Shown: positions 7,903-17,041, numbered from the stretch's first letter. The stretch is 64,000 nucleotides of DNA from Alphaproteobacteria bacterium (GCA_030427405.1 JAUHXK010000008.1:1-64000); one strand, 5' to 3'. Program-made: numbers and translations. The notes: generated by a model from the letters alone, not told the origin.

Positions 7903-8880
7903 TCATTGCGTCAGGGCCGGTTCCGGCGCGGTGTTGGGACTGGCTGCCAGGAAATGTGCGGCAAGCTGGTCGATAACCGGGCCACGGACGTCCGGAGCTT
8001 CCATCAACACCTCGTGCTCGCCGTCGGGTATCTCGACCAGGGTGCCATTGGGCCAGTTTGCCATGCGGGCGCGAATAGCCTTGCGATCAACGATCTGCTC
8101 GTGACTGCCTAAAAATGTCAGGCAGGGCGTGTCGGGCGCGGGTTGGTCCATCAGCCAGGCACATTCTTCCAACGATTCGCGCAACCACAGGTTGGACGGC
8201 GCGCCCAGCGCAAGCTCGGGGTGGGCCTGAAGCTGGCGTCGCATCATCTCGAACATGTCCTGGTCGCGGGTCAGAACATTGCCGTCGAAAGGCTGCGACA
8301 GCACATAGCTTTCCAGCGAGGTCGTCGGAGGGGTCTTGGCGCCCAGGCCCAGCATCGTCCCCCAATACGCAGTCACGCGGCTTAGGGGTTTCATGATGGG
8401 TGTGAAGAATATACCCCACATCGGCCCGGTAAAGGCGCAGGCGGCAAAACAGTCGCGCTCGATCACGGCGCGCAATCCAATGGCACCGCCCATCGAATGC
8501 CCGATCACGAACCAGGGTTGCGGCAGGTCAAGCGCCGTCGCCACCGCCAGGACCGCTTCGACATCTTTCTGATAGTCGGGGAAATGATCGATATGGCCGA
8601 TGCGCGGATCGTCCAGCAACCGGTCCGCAAGCCCTTGCCCGCGCCAGTCGACCGCCAGCATGGCAAAACCGCGCCGGGTGAATTCCTGCGCCGTGGCGTC
8701 ATATTTTTCGATGTATTCCGTGCGCCCCGGAAACAGCATGACCGTTCCATGGGCGGGTCCGTCGGGCAGCCAATGCCCGACGCGTATGCGTTTGCCATCG
8801 GAACTGTGCACCCAATGGGCGACACCACCGGCAGGGCCGCCGGCCACGTCTTCAAAAAAGGGGGCCGGCGACAATTCCAT
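7903..8880 (-). CDS. alpha/beta hydrolase, lysophospholipase/monoacylglycerol lipase-like
   Basis: Encodes 325 residues of the serine aminopeptidase S33 / Hydrolase_4 type. The nucleophile elbow GHSMGG places Ser129 as catalytic; an oxyanion-region HxGRTEYIEKY block (about 50-60) and a late histidine in IPDGEHEVLM complete the expected set. This is the PldB-like group that deacylates lysophospholipids or monoglycerides; there is no signal peptide, so a cytoplasmic or peripheral location is inferred. Its ATG overlaps the stop of the SCP2 gene by one base (TGATG), so the two are translationally coupled. Confidence 0.85.
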   Translation of the reverse strand: MELSPAPFFEDVAGGPAGGVAHWVHSSDGKRIRVGHWLPDGPAHGTVMLFPGRTEYIEKYDATAQEFTRRGFAMLAVDWRGQGLADRLLDDPRIGHIDHFPDYQKDVEAVLAVATALDLPQPWFVIGHSMGGAIGLRAVIERDCFAACAFTGPMWGIFFTPIMKPLSRVTAYWGTMLGLGAKTPPTTSLESYVLSQPFDGNVLTRDQDMFEMMRRQLQAHPELALGAPSNLWLRESLEECAWLMDQPAPDTPCLTFLGSHEQIVDRKAIRARMANWPNGTLVEIPDGEHEVLMEAPDVRGPVIDQLAAHFLAASPNTAPEPALTQ

Positions 8881-9170
8881 CAGGCCAGCACCGATGCAAG
8901 TTTCATGGCAATTCCCATATCGCCATCCACGCTCAGCTTGCCTGCCATGAACGCACCTGTCGGGTTCAGGTCGCCGCTGAGGATCTGTTCAAAGGTATCT
9001 GCGTCCGCGCTCAGCGTTACGTCTGCGTCTTCATCGCTGACGCGTGCACCGTTTTCGTCCAGGACAATAGCGCCCAGATCGGCAATGGCAAACTTGGCCG
9101 ACGCGTCGAAATCGCCCCCGGCAAGTTTTTCGTTCAGTGCGGCTGCGGCCTTTTCCAGTGTTTCGCTCAT
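8880..9170 (-). CDS. SCP2 sterol-carrier-domain protein
   Basis: Encodes 96 residues forming a single SCP2 domain: a helical start (EKAAAALNEKL), a beta sheet (AKFAIADLGAIVLDENG), then VTLSADADTFEQILSGDLNPTGAFMAGKLSVDGDM-type core blocks. SCP2 domains bind lipids or acyl-CoA in a hydrophobic tunnel. The start at 9170 (MSETLEK) has GAGGAG directly upstream; an ATG at 9182 in the same frame is discounted. Coupling to the lysophospholipase-like gene suggests a joint role in lipid handling. Confidence 0.85.
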   Translation of the reverse strand: MSETLEKAAAALNEKLAGGDFDASAKFAIADLGAIVLDENGARVSDEDADVTLSADADTFEQILSGDLNPTGAFMAGKLSVDGDMGIAMKLASVLA

Positions 9171-9240
9171 GGTTCTCCTCACTTTTGGTTATGCGCTGCG
9201 AATGGACATCCGTGGTGGCAACGCTACACTGAACATTGTT

Positions 9241-9810
9241 ATGAGCTTTGCAATCAACAATCTCAAAGGTACCGTTGCGGCAATTGCGCTGACAGTCACG
9301 TTTTCCACCAGTTGTCTTGCGCAACAGGCCGATTCCCGTGACGAGGCTGAATTGCTGCAGCAACTGGCGTTGTCCACACCGGAACAGGCGGCGGGGCTTG
9401 ACAGGCAATTGCAGGCCCTTTGGTCGCAGTCCGGCTCGGCGACGGCTGACCTGTTGCTGGAACGGGGGCGCGAGGCCTTGGATGATGGCGATGTTCTGGC
9501 CGCCCTCGACCATTTGACCGCCCTGACTGATCATGCACCCGGTTTCGCCGAAGGCTGGCATGTCCGGGCATCGGCTTTTTTCGGGATCGAAAGGTTCGGC
9601 ATGGCGGCTGCTGACCTTGAACAGGCTTTGGCGCTGAACCCCAACAATTACGAGGCAATTTTCGGTCTCGGCCTGATTTTCGAGTTGATGGAAGAGCCGG
9701 GCAAAGCCTTTGATGCCTATTCCCGCGCGCTGGCTATACATCCTCATCACGAGGAAGTAACCAATGCGTTGAATCGACTAAGGCCCCAGATCGAAGGCAA
9801 GGCGCTTTAA
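9241..9810 (+). CDS. exported TPR-repeat protein
   Basis: Encodes 189 residues. The N-terminus is a signal-peptide-like segment ending near CLAQQA (about residue 28); a lipobox is not convincing. The C-terminal two thirds contain three TPR-like helix pairs (AALDHLTALTDHAPGFAEGW, AADLEQALALNPNNYEAIFG, FDAYSRALAIHPHHEEV). Such proteins act as scaffolds; the partner is unknown. An ATG at 9202 in the same frame is an alternative start, but 9241 puts the basic/hydrophobic signal at the N-terminus. It is divergent from the SCP2 gene and 21 bases ahead of the helicase. Confidence 0.75.
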   Translation: MSFAINNLKGTVAAIALTVTFSTSCLAQQADSRDEAELLQQLALSTPEQAAGLDRQLQALWSQSGSATADLLLERGREALDDGDVLAALDHLTALTDHAPGFAEGWHVRASAFFGIERFGMAAADLEQALALNPNNYEAIFGLGLIFELMEEPGKAFDAYSRALAIHPHHEEVTNALNRLRPQIEGKAL

Positions 9811-9831
9811 GATACGGGGCAGGGGGCAAAG

Positions 9832-12693
9832 GTGAGCGGGTCATCCCGAATCGTGGCCGTTCTGGGCCCGACGAACACAGGCAAAACCCACTATGCAATC
9901 GAACGGATGCTGGGGCACCGCACGGGTGTCATCGGCCTGCCGTTACGACTTTTGGCGCGCGAGGTTTACGACAAGATCGTCGCCGCCCGGGGGCCTTCCG
10001 TGGTGGCGCTTGTCACCGGAGAAGAGCGAATCGTGCCGCCGCGCACGCAGTATTGGGTCTGCACTGTCGAGGCGATGCCCGAAGGGATGGGCGCAGATTT
10101 CGTCGCGATCGACGAAATCCAGCTATGTGCCGACCCCGAGCGTGGCCATGTATTCACCGACCGCCTTCTTAGGTCGCGGGGAACGTCGGAAACATTGTTT
10201 CTGGGGGCTGACACGATGCGCGGACCCATTGCCGCGCTGGTGCCCGAGGCCCAGTTCGTGCGGCGGGACCGGATGTCACAACTGGTTTATTCCGGTTCGA
10301 AGAAAATCAGCCGTATGCCAGCGCGCAGCGCCATTGTCGGGTTCTCGGTCGACAATGTTTACGCCATTGCCGAGCTTCTGCGCCGTCAAAAGGGCGGGGC
10401 GGCGGTGGTCATGGGGGCCCTCAGCCCGCGCACACGAAACGCTCAGGTCGAACTCTACCAGAATGGCGAGGTCGATTTTCTGGTTGCCACCGATGCCATC
10501 GGTATGGGCCTGAACCTGGATGTGAACCATGTGGCGTTCTCGTCCCTGACCAAGTTCGACGGGCGTCGGATGCGACCCCTGGCCCCGAATGAGTTGGCGC
10601 AGATCGCCGGTCGCGCCGGACGTGGCATGTCGGACGGTACCTTTGGCGTCACCGGCGAGGCCCCGCCGCTGGACGACGGGGTTGCACAGGCCATCATGGA
10701 CAGCCGGTTCACGCCGATGAAAAAGCTGAACTGGCGGAATGCTGCGCTTAGTTTCGGGTCGGTTGAGGCGCTGATCGCGTCGCTCGAAGTCGCACCCGAC
10801 AGTGAGCATTTGATCAAGGCGCGCCCGGCAGATGACCTGAACGCGGTGAAATCACTGGCGCAGGTGACCGAAGTTATCGCTCGTGCCAGCGACCCGCAAT
10901 CGGTCCGCCTGTTGTGGGATGTCTGCCGAATCCCAGATTTCCGGGGCATCAGCCATACAGAACATGCCAGCCTGCTTGAGGTGATATTTGGCCACCTACA
11001 CGAACGCGGTGCGATCCCGGACGAATTCATGGCGCGACAAATCCGCCGAATCGACCGGACGGACGGAGATATCGATACATTGTCCAAAAGGTTGGCATAT
11101 ATTCGCACCTGGACATATGTTGCGCAACGAAACGGTTGGGTGCGCGACGAATCGCATTGGCGTGCCGAAACGCGCATTGTAGAAGACAGGCTGTCAGATG
11201 CATTGCATGACCGTCTGACGCAAAGATTTGTGGACCGGCGCACATCTGTATTGCTGCGCCGGCTCAAACAGAAGGAGGCCCTTTTGGCCGAGGTGAACGA
11301 CAAGGGTGAAGTGACCGTCGAAGGCGAATTCGTTGGTCGTTTGGAAGGGTTCCGGTTTACCCCGGACAAAAGCGCGCAAGGGACCGAGGCCAAGGCGCTC
11401 AAGTCGGCCTCTCTGCAGGCGCTCGCGCCGCAATTCCATCTGCGTGCCGACCGCTTTTACAACGCGCCCGATACCGAAATTGATTTTACCGATCAGGGTG
11501 GCCTGATGTGGGGCGAATATGCCGTCGGCAAACTGGTTGCCGGGGCTGAGCCGCTCAAGCCGATGGTCGAGGTGTTCGTGGACGAAGCCGCCGGGCCGGA
11601 TGTCGAGCAGAAGGTCCAGCGCCGCCTGCAGCATTTCATCGACCGCAAGGTGGCCGCGCTGTTCGAACCACTGCTGAACCTGTCGCGTGACGAGGAATTG
11701 TCGGGGCTGGCCAAGGGCTTTGCCTTCCGCATGGTCGAGGCGCTTGGCATTCTGCCCCGTGCCGGGGTCGCCCAAGAGGTCAAGGATCTGGATCAGGATG
11801 CCCGTGGCGCCTTGCGCAAGCACGGTATCCGCTTCGGTCAGTTCACCATCTTCATGCCGCTCCTTCTCAAGCCTGCGCCGACACGTCTGCGGCTGGTATT
11901 GTGGGGGCTTTCGCGTGGTCTTCAGGAATTCCCCGAAGCGCCGCCCCCGGGTCTGGTCACGGTGCCCGTCGCCAAGGACGCGCCCGAAGGGTACGACACC
12001 ATGTGCGGATATCGCGATGCGGGCGACCGTTCGATCCGTATCGATATGCTGGAACGCCTGGCCGACATGCTGCGCGCCGAAGACAGCCGGGGTGGCTTTG
12101 AAGCCAAACCTGACATGCTGTCGATCACCGGCATGACGCTTGATCAGTTCGCTGACCTGATGCAGGGGCTGGGCTACAAGGCCGAGCGCGGCGAGCGCGA
12201 CAAGGTCAAACCCGCCCCGGCCGAAGCTGCCAAAGTCGATGCTGCTGACGCGGCAACCGGGGAAACCGCGGCAACTGCTGAAGAGGCGCCGGAGACCGCC
12301 GCACAGGTCGACGCGCCCGTCGCTGACGCCGCGGCTGAGGCGGCCGAAAGCGTCGAGGCCCCGATGGAAACCACTGACGGCCAAGCGGCCCCGGCCGAGC
12401 CTGCCGTTTCCGAGCCCGCTTCTGATGAGCCCGAAGTCGAAGTATTCTATACTTTCTCCTGGGGTCGCCAGCGCCAGGCCAATCGTGGCCCGCGCCGTGA
12501 ACAGCGGCAAGGCCAGGCCAAGGGCAAGCCGCGCGGCAAGCCACAGGATGGACGCGGCAAACCGCACGGCAAGAAGGGCGGCAAGCCGCAAGGGGCCAAG
12601 ACATTCTCGTCACGGCCACCGAAAAAGGAAAAGGCGATCGACCCGGATAACCCCTTTGCCGCCGCGCTTATGGGTTTGAAGGACGGTAGCTGA
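9832..12693 (+). CDS. SUV3-like ATP-dependent RNA helicase
   Basis: Encodes 953 residues. Motif I is GPTNTGKT at 12-19, DEIQ (motif II) is at 94-97, and helicase C-terminal blocks include ATDAIGMGLN and QIAGRAGRG. This combination is that of the SUPV3L1/SUV3 family, which works with exonucleases in RNA decay in mitochondria. From about residue 780 the protein becomes a low-complexity Ala/Glu/Pro segment, then a strongly basic Arg/Lys/Gly/Gln tail (about 875-930), probably an RNA-binding tail. The start is GTG at 9832 with a purine-rich region upstream. Next gene: an S4 RNA-binding protein 6 bases downstream. Confidence 0.9.
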   Translation: MSGSSRIVAVLGPTNTGKTHYAIERMLGHRTGVIGLPLRLLAREVYDKIVAARGPSVVALVTGEERIVPPRTQYWVCTVEAMPEGMGADFVAIDEIQLCADPERGHVFTDRLLRSRGTSETLFLGADTMRGPIAALVPEAQFVRRDRMSQLVYSGSKKISRMPARSAIVGFSVDNVYAIAELLRRQKGGAAVVMGALSPRTRNAQVELYQNGEVDFLVATDAIGMGLNLDVNHVAFSSLTKFDGRRMRPLAPNELAQIAGRAGRGMSDGTFGVTGEAPPLDDGVAQAIMDSRFTPMKKLNWRNAALSFGSVEALIASLEVAPDSEHLIKARPADDLNAVKSLAQVTEVIARASDPQSVRLLWDVCRIPDFRGISHTEHASLLEVIFGHLHERGAIPDEFMARQIRRIDRTDGDIDTLSKRLAYIRTWTYVAQRNGWVRDESHWRAETRIVEDRLSDALHDRLTQRFVDRRTSVLLRRLKQKEALLAEVNDKGEVTVEGEFVGRLEGFRFTPDKSAQGTEAKALKSASLQALAPQFHLRADRFYNAPDTEIDFTDQGGLMWGEYAVGKLVAGAEPLKPMVEVFVDEAAGPDVEQKVQRRLQHFIDRKVAALFEPLLNLSRDEELSGLAKGFAFRMVEALGILPRAGVAQEVKDLDQDARGALRKHGIRFGQFTIFMPLLLKPAPTRLRLVLWGLSRGLQEFPEAPPPGLVTVPVAKDAPEGYDTMCGYRDAGDRSIRIDMLERLADMLRAEDSRGGFEAKPDMLSITGMTLDQFADLMQGLGYKAERGERDKVKPAPAEAAKVDAADAATGETAATAEEAPETAAQVDAPVADAAAEAAESVEAPMETTDGQAAPAEPAVSEPASDEPEVEVFYTFSWGRQRQANRGPRREQRQGQAKGKPRGKPQDGRGKPHGKKGGKPQGAKTFSSRPPKKEKAIDPDNPFAAALMGLKDGS

Positions 12694-12699
12694 CCGCCG

Positions 12700-13065
12700 A
12701 TGGCCGAGGCCAGGCTGCGGATCGACAAATGGTTGTGGCAGGCGCGGTTCTTCAAGACCCGCAGCCTTGCCGCCAAACAAGTCAGCGGCGGGCATGTTCG
12801 GATCAACGGCACAAGGGCTCTCAAACCCGCTCAATTGGTTGGGCCGGGGGACGTTCTGACCTTTGTACAGGGGCGCGAGGTGCGGGTCGTTCGCGTGGAT
12901 GCGCTGGGCGTGAGGCGCGGTCCGGCACCCGAAGCGCAAACATTGTACAGCGATCTGACCGAGAAGCGGGACGCTGCACCACGAAACCCTGCATATGAAG
13001 GAAAGGGTCGGCCGACCAAAAAGGATCGCAGGGCGCTTGGTCTTTCTCGCACCCCTGACGGTTGA
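12700..13065 (+). CDS. S4-domain RNA-binding protein (Hsp15-like)
   Basis: Encodes 121 residues. The S4 domain fills residues 5-70 (LRIDKWLWQARFFKTRSLAAK, then GGHVRING and GDVLTF), and a basic, disordered C-terminus follows (KGRPTKKDRRALG). Hsp15 proteins bind free 50S subunits carrying stalled nascent chains. It lies 6 bases after the helicase gene, so the two are surely co-transcribed and both act on RNA. Confidence 0.88.
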   Translation: MAEARLRIDKWLWQARFFKTRSLAAKQVSGGHVRINGTRALKPAQLVGPGDVLTFVQGREVRVVRVDALGVRRGPAPEAQTLYSDLTEKRDAAPRNPAYEGKGRPTKKDRRALGLSRTPDG

Positions 13066-13131
13066 TCATCCCTTGAAGACGGGACGATACTGAATTAGCT
13101 AGACGCCCAAACCGTATATGGGAAATCAACC

Positions 13132-13470
13132 ATGACCTATGTTGTCACCGAGAACTGTATCGCCTGCAAATACACCGACTGCGTCGAGGTATGCCCGGTA
13201 GATTGTTTCTATGAGGGTGAGAATACGTTGGTCATTCATCCCGACGAATGTATCGATTGTGGCGTGTGCGAACCCGAGTGCCCGGCGGATGCAATCCGTC
13301 CTGACACCGAACCGGGGATGGAGCAATGGGTCGAGTTCAATCGCAAATACTCGGAACAATGGCCCGTCATTGTGACCAAGAAAGACCCGATGCCGGGCTA
13401 CGAAGAACGCGACGGCGAAGAAGGCAAAATGGAGAAGTATTTCTCTGAAGCACCGGGCGAGGGCGGCTGA
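13132..13470 (+). CDS. fdxA: ferredoxin FdxA (7Fe-8S type)
   Basis: Encodes 112 residues. The N-terminus contains [18 protein letters not shown] and the second cluster motif [16 protein letters not shown], the classic arrangement of one [3Fe-4S] and one [4Fe-4S] cluster. The C-terminal extension after about residue 60 is typical of FdxA from Rhodobacterales. It is a soluble electron carrier; partners are unknown. The gap of 66 bases after the S4 gene contains no terminator, so read-through is possible. Confidence 0.95.
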   Translation: MTYVVTENCIACKYTDCVEVCPVDCFYEGENTLVIHPDECIDCGVCEPECPADAIRPDTEPGMEQWVEFNRKYSEQWPVIVTKKDPMPGYEERDGEEGKMEKYFSEAPGEGG

Positions 13471-13588
13471 GCGATTCGGCCTGGCCCAGGGTTTGGAAAA
13501 CTGCCCAAAACGCATTGTAAGGCGTTGGAAAGGTTCCGGGTTTTGGTGCATTTTTTCCGTTGCGCTTTCCGGCGACGCAAAAATGTGA

Positions 13589-13594
13589 TATACT
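13589..13594 (+). promoter_or_regulatory. candidate -10 element upstream of carD
   Basis: TATACT preceded by TG-rich sequence (TGTGATATACT) in the 285-base fdxA-carD gap. A clear -35 is lacking; TTTCCG lies 17 bases upstream. If used, transcription would begin near 13601 and give carD a leader of about 155 bases. Confidence 0.4.
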
Positions 13595-13662
13595 CGCTCC
13601 CTATATGATGACCAGATTGGGGATGGACTCCGAAAGTATGATTGCTTTGGAGGTCTGAATTA

Positions 13663-13749
13663 TTGACAACAACGCCGCCTGACGGGGCTGACATCGGCCC
13701 CGCATGTGGTGCTTTTGTCGCCTGTTCCCCGGTCCGTAATGAAGGATAG
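13663..13749 (+). other. possible 28-codon leader ORF upstream of carD
   Basis: A TTG at 13663, preceded by GGAGG at about 13649-13653, opens a 28-codon frame (starts MTTTPPDGADIGP, contains two Cys) that ends with TAG at 13747-13749, 6 bases before the carD ATG. The Shine-Dalgarno fit is good but the peptide resembles nothing I know. It may be a regulatory leader peptide or chance. Confidence 0.25.
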
Positions 13750-13755
13750 AAGTGA

Positions 13756-14265
13756 ATGACAAAGTCGAAAAAGCTTGAGTTCCGCCCGAACGACTATGTT
13801 GTCTACCCCGCCCATGGCGTGGGGCAGATCGTGTCGATCGAAGAGCAGGAAGTCGCGGGATATTCGCTCGAGCTGTTCGTCATCTCCTTTGAAAAAGACA
13901 AGATGACCCTGCGCGTTCCGACCAACAAGGTCACCGAATCCGGGCTGCGCTCGCTCAGCTCGCCCGATGTGATCAGCCAGGCAATGAAAACGCTCAAGGG
14001 TAAGGCCAAGGTCAAACGCGCGATGTGGTCGCGCCGGGCACAGGAATACGAACAAAAGATCAACTCGGGCGATCTGATCTCGATCGCCGAAGTGGTCCGC
14101 GACCTGCACCGTACCGACGACCAGCGCGAACAAAGCTACTCGGAACGGCAGTTGTACGAAGCCGCCCTTGAACGGTTGACCCGTGAAGTGGCCGCGGTGT
14201 CGGGCGCTGATGAGCTTTCCGCCGCCAAGCAGGTCGACGAGGTTTTGACGTCGCGGGCAGCCTGA
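13756..14265 (+). CDS. carD: CarD family transcription regulator
   Basis: Encodes 169 residues. The N-terminal RNA-polymerase-interacting domain (about 5-65, NDYVVYPAHGVGQIVSIEEQ) is shared with CdnL and TRCF; the helical C-terminal domain follows. CarD proteins bind the RNAP beta subunit and stabilise open complexes at rRNA and other promoters. The ATG at 13756 has GAAGGA 9 bases upstream. It is preceded by a long untranslated leader and followed by a strong terminator, so it can be a single-gene unit. Confidence 0.95.
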   Translation: MTKSKKLEFRPNDYVVYPAHGVGQIVSIEEQEVAGYSLELFVISFEKDKMTLRVPTNKVTESGLRSLSSPDVISQAMKTLKGKAKVKRAMWSRRAQEYEQKINSGDLISIAEVVRDLHRTDDQREQSYSERQLYEAALERLTREVAAVSGADELSAAKQVDEVLTSRAA

Positions 14266-14287
14266 TATTACCTCGCAATTATGAAAT

Positions 14288-14321
14288 GGCCGCCCAGACG
14301 TTCGGGCGGCCTTTCTTTTTT
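14288..14321 (+). terminator. rho-independent terminator of carD
   Basis: 8-bp stem GGCCGCCC / GGGCGGCC, 8-base loop, followed by TTTCTTTTTT. It starts 23 bases after the carD stop. Confidence 0.9.
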
Positions 14322-14390
14322 GAACGCCTTGGTGCCAAAGGTGTTTTTGCCTAAGCTCGTTTCATTCGCGCATCAATGTGCAGGGTTCGG

Positions 14391-15152
14391 ATGAAACAGG
14401 CGGTCAAATTTCTGTATGTCGGCAGGGGGCCGGTTTCGATCCGGTTCCGGTACGGCCTGATCCTTTTCGACGCTTTGACGATTGTGTTCTTTGTGGCCAC
14501 AGCACATGTGACGCACGGCCCTGGCCTGATAGCCGCCAGTTGGGCGGTCGGGCTGTTCATCCTGCTGGATTTCTCGGCCCGGTTATGGATCGCAAAGGAT
14601 CGGTGGAAGCTGCTGCGCCAGATCTATACCCTGGCGGATATCGTGGTGATCGTGTCCCTGATACTGGACCCGTTTCTGACCGGCAGCCTGGCCTTCCTGC
14701 GTATCTTACGGGCTTTGCGGTTGATACATTCCTACCACCTGTTGCGGGACCTGCGGCGCGACAGTGCCTTTTTCCGGACCCATGAGGATGCGGTGATTGC
14801 GGCGATTAACCTGCTGGTCTTTGTCTTTGCGACAGCCACCGCCGTGTTGGTCTTTTTTATTCCTGACGGCAGCGAGACACCCTATGTCGATGCGCTCTAT
14901 TTCACCGTGGCGACCCTGACGACGACGGGATTTGGGGACATCACACTGGCAACACCGGCGGGCAAGTTGTTTTCCGTATTCATCATGGTGGTGGGGGTTG
15001 CCTTGTTCGTCCGGCTGGCACAGGCCATCTTCATGCCCCAGAAAGTGCGCCACAAATGCCCGAATTGCGGATTGTTCCGGCACGACCCTGACGCGGTGCA
15101 TTGCAAACACTGCGGTGAAACCCTGCGGATTGAAACCGCGGGCGCGGCCTAG
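14391..15152 (+). CDS. voltage-gated-type ion channel with C-terminal zinc ribbon
   Basis: Encodes 253 residues. Four hydrophobic helices (about 15-125) precede an Arg-rich S4-like stretch (FLRILRALRLIHSYHLLRDLRR), a pore-loop region and a last helix. The selectivity-filter position reads TLTTTGFGDIT, that is TTGFGD instead of the usual TVGYGD; GFGD filters occur in real K+ channels. The C-terminus carries two CxxC pairs (CPNCGLFRHDPDAVHCKHCG), a zinc ribbon. An ATG at 14376 is in frame, but the one at 14391 has AGGG 5-8 bases upstream. Its TAG stop overlaps the cobS stop on the other strand (CTAG). Confidence 0.8.
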   Translation: MKQAVKFLYVGRGPVSIRFRYGLILFDALTIVFFVATAHVTHGPGLIAASWAVGLFILLDFSARLWIAKDRWKLLRQIYTLADIVVIVSLILDPFLTGSLAFLRILRALRLIHSYHLLRDLRRDSAFFRTHEDAVIAAINLLVFVFATATAVLVFFIPDGSETPYVDALYFTVATLTTTGFGDITLATPAGKLFSVFIMVVGVALFVRLAQAIFMPQKVRHKCPNCGLFRHDPDAVHCKHCGETLRIETAGAA

Positions 15153-15913
15153 GTCAGGGCGGCCAGCACCAGCAGAAAGACGATCTCTGATACCTGTTGC
15201 GTGGCCCCCAGAATATCTCCTGTCTGGCCGCCGATCTTGACGCGGGCAATGCCCGCCACCGCCAATGCCGCCAGGGCCGCGAAACCCATGGGGACAATCG
15301 CACCAACGCCGATCAGAAACAGCGTCAGAGCGCCGCCAATCGCGACCCCTGCGCAAACGGCAGCAATCGGCGGTACACCGATACTGTGGCTAAGCCCTGC
15401 GTGCCGCGCATTGGGCAGGGCCCGCATCGCAATGGGCATCAGGCACCGCGAAAAGGCACAGGCTGCAATCAGCCCGGTCAGCACGTCGCCGGTCATCAGG
15501 GCCGCGATTGCGGCGATCCTGAGAAGCTGTGACAGGATCAACGCCAGCACACCATAGCTGCCGATCTGACTGTCCTTCATGATCTCCAGCCGCTTTTCGG
15601 CCGAGTGCCCGCCCCAAAGCCCGTCGCCCGTATCGGCAAGCCCGTCCTCGTGCATCGCGCCGGTTGTCGCGACCAGTGCTAAGACCACCAGCGTGGCCGC
15701 AGCCATGGGCGGCAAGTTTGCGGTCACGGCAAGCCACCCCACTGCGGCGCCAATCGCACCAACCGTCACCCCGACCAGCGGAAAGGCCCAGGTTGCCCCG
15801 GACTGGCGCGCAAAGACGGTTGCAGGCAGGCGTGGCACGGGCAGGCGCGTCAACAACACCAAAGCAAGCGGAAAGTCCCAGGCCGAAAATGGGCTATGGT
15901 CGTTTTTGTGCAC
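15149..15913 (-). CDS. cobS: adenosylcobinamide-GDP ribazoletransferase CobS
   Basis: Encodes 254 residues, all helical and hydrophobic, with the family blocks LLTRLPVP (about 20-27), AFPLVGVTVGAIGAAVG, and the acidic active-site segment HEDGLADTGDGLWGG near residue 90. The enzyme joins adenosylcobinamide-GDP and alpha-ribazole in the inner membrane, the last assembly step of cobalamin. It is divergent from cobT (79-base gap), which makes the activated lower ligand for the same step. Confidence 0.93.
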   Translation of the reverse strand: MHKNDHSPFSAWDFPLALVLLTRLPVPRLPATVFARQSGATWAFPLVGVTVGAIGAAVGWLAVTANLPPMAAATLVVLALVATTGAMHEDGLADTGDGLWGGHSAEKRLEIMKDSQIGSYGVLALILSQLLRIAAIAALMTGDVLTGLIAACAFSRCLMPIAMRALPNARHAGLSHSIGVPPIAAVCAGVAIGGALTLFLIGVGAIVPMGFAALAALAVAGIARVKIGGQTGDILGATQQVSEIVFLLVLAALT

Positions 15914-15992
15914 TTACTGGCCTTCCGGGGACTTGTCGGTTCATCTGCTTCGGTTAAACACGCAGGACCACCGCGATGCAATGAGGCTTTGA

Positions 15993-17006
15993 ATGCTGCC
16001 CGAACTCCTTGACCTGAACACGTTCCGAGATGCGCTGACCTCTGCCCCCGGGCCGGATCAGTCCGCACGGCAAGGGGCGACGGACCGAAATGACCAGTTG
16101 ACCAAACCTCCGGGGGCGCTGGGGCGTCTTGAAGAGCTGGCGATCTGGTATGCCGGTTGGCGCGGCGAAGCCCAACCGCAGGTTCAGTCACCTCAGGTGA
16201 TCGTATTCGCGGGAAATCATGGTGTAACGGCACAGGGGGTCTCGGCGTTTCCGCCCGAGGTCACGGTGCAGATGGTCATGAATTTCGAACATGGCGGCGC
16301 CGCCATCAACCAGTTGGCCCAGGCGGCAGGGGCCAAGATGGATGTTCATGCGCTGGACCTGGATCGCCCCACGGCAGATTTCACCAAGGCCCCCGCGCTG
16401 AGCGAACAGGACCTCCTGGCAGCACTACGCACCGGTTGGAATGCGGTCGATACGGGCGCGGACCTGTTGGTCGTCGGCGAGATGGGGATCGGCAATACGA
16501 CACCTGCCGCCGCGATTGCCTGCGCGCTTTTTGGCGGAGCGGCATCAGACTGGACCGGGCGCGGCACCGGCGTCGATGATGACGGTCTGGTCAACAAGAC
16601 CCGTGTGGTGGCCGAAGGTGTCGCCCTGCACGGGCAAACCGATGACGGGCTGGAAATCCTGCGCTGTCTGGGCGGGCGCGAGATTGCGGCAATGGCCGGA
16701 GCGATTGCCGCGGCGCGCGTTCTGCGCATTCCGGTCATTCTGGACGGTTTCATCTGTTCAGCCGCGGCCGCCTGTCTTTCCCGCATGTCCGCAACCGCGC
16801 TGGATCATACGATTGCTGGCCACCAAAGCGCCGAAAGCGCGCATGCGGCGCTGCTTGGGCAATTGGGCAAAGAACCGCTTTTGTCACTGGGCCTGCGCCT
16901 GGGCGAAGGGTCGGGCGGCGCATTGGCGATCAACATCCTCAAAAGCGCGGTGGCCTGCCATTCGGGCATGGCGACCTTTGCCGAGGCGGGCGTCACGGAC
17001 GGCTGA
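15993..17006 (+). CDS. cobT: nicotinate-nucleotide-dimethylbenzimidazole phosphoribosyltransferase CobT
   Basis: Encodes 337 residues. Recognisable blocks are [10 protein letters not shown] (about 35-44), [30 protein letters not shown] and the C-terminal [11 protein letters not shown], which holds the catalytic glutamate. The enzyme transfers phosphoribose from nicotinate mononucleotide to dimethylbenzimidazole. No cobalamin riboswitch is visible in the short gap shared with cobS. Confidence 0.95.
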   Translation: MLPELLDLNTFRDALTSAPGPDQSARQGATDRNDQLTKPPGALGRLEELAIWYAGWRGEAQPQVQSPQVIVFAGNHGVTAQGVSAFPPEVTVQMVMNFEHGGAAINQLAQAAGAKMDVHALDLDRPTADFTKAPALSEQDLLAALRTGWNAVDTGADLLVVGEMGIGNTTPAAAIACALFGGAASDWTGRGTGVDDDGLVNKTRVVAEGVALHGQTDDGLEILRCLGGREIAAMAGAIAAARVLRIPVILDGFICSAAAACLSRMSATALDHTIAGHQSAESAHAALLGQLGKEPLLSLGLRLGEGSGGALAINILKSAVACHSGMATFAEAGVTDG

Positions 17007-17017
17007 GAGAACCGGCG

Positions 17018-17041
17018 ACCGGGGGGGGGGGCGCCCCCGGT
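17018..17041. terminator. G11-containing hairpin between cobT and the antiporter gene
   Basis: ACCGGGGG (17018-17025) pairs with CCCCCGGT (17034-17041); the loop contains the rest of an 11-G run (17021-17031). It lies between two convergent stop codons and overlaps the first base of the antiporter stop. It probably serves as a two-way transcription barrier. No T-tract is present. Confidence 0.45.

Noticed and set aside
13605-13658. 17-codon ATG ORF in the carD leader
   Set aside because: No Shine-Dalgarno upstream; the later TTG frame has a far better one.
15914-15992. Cobalamin riboswitch between cobS and cobT
   Set aside because: The gap is only 79 bases and lacks a B12-box-like sequence or the required hairpins.
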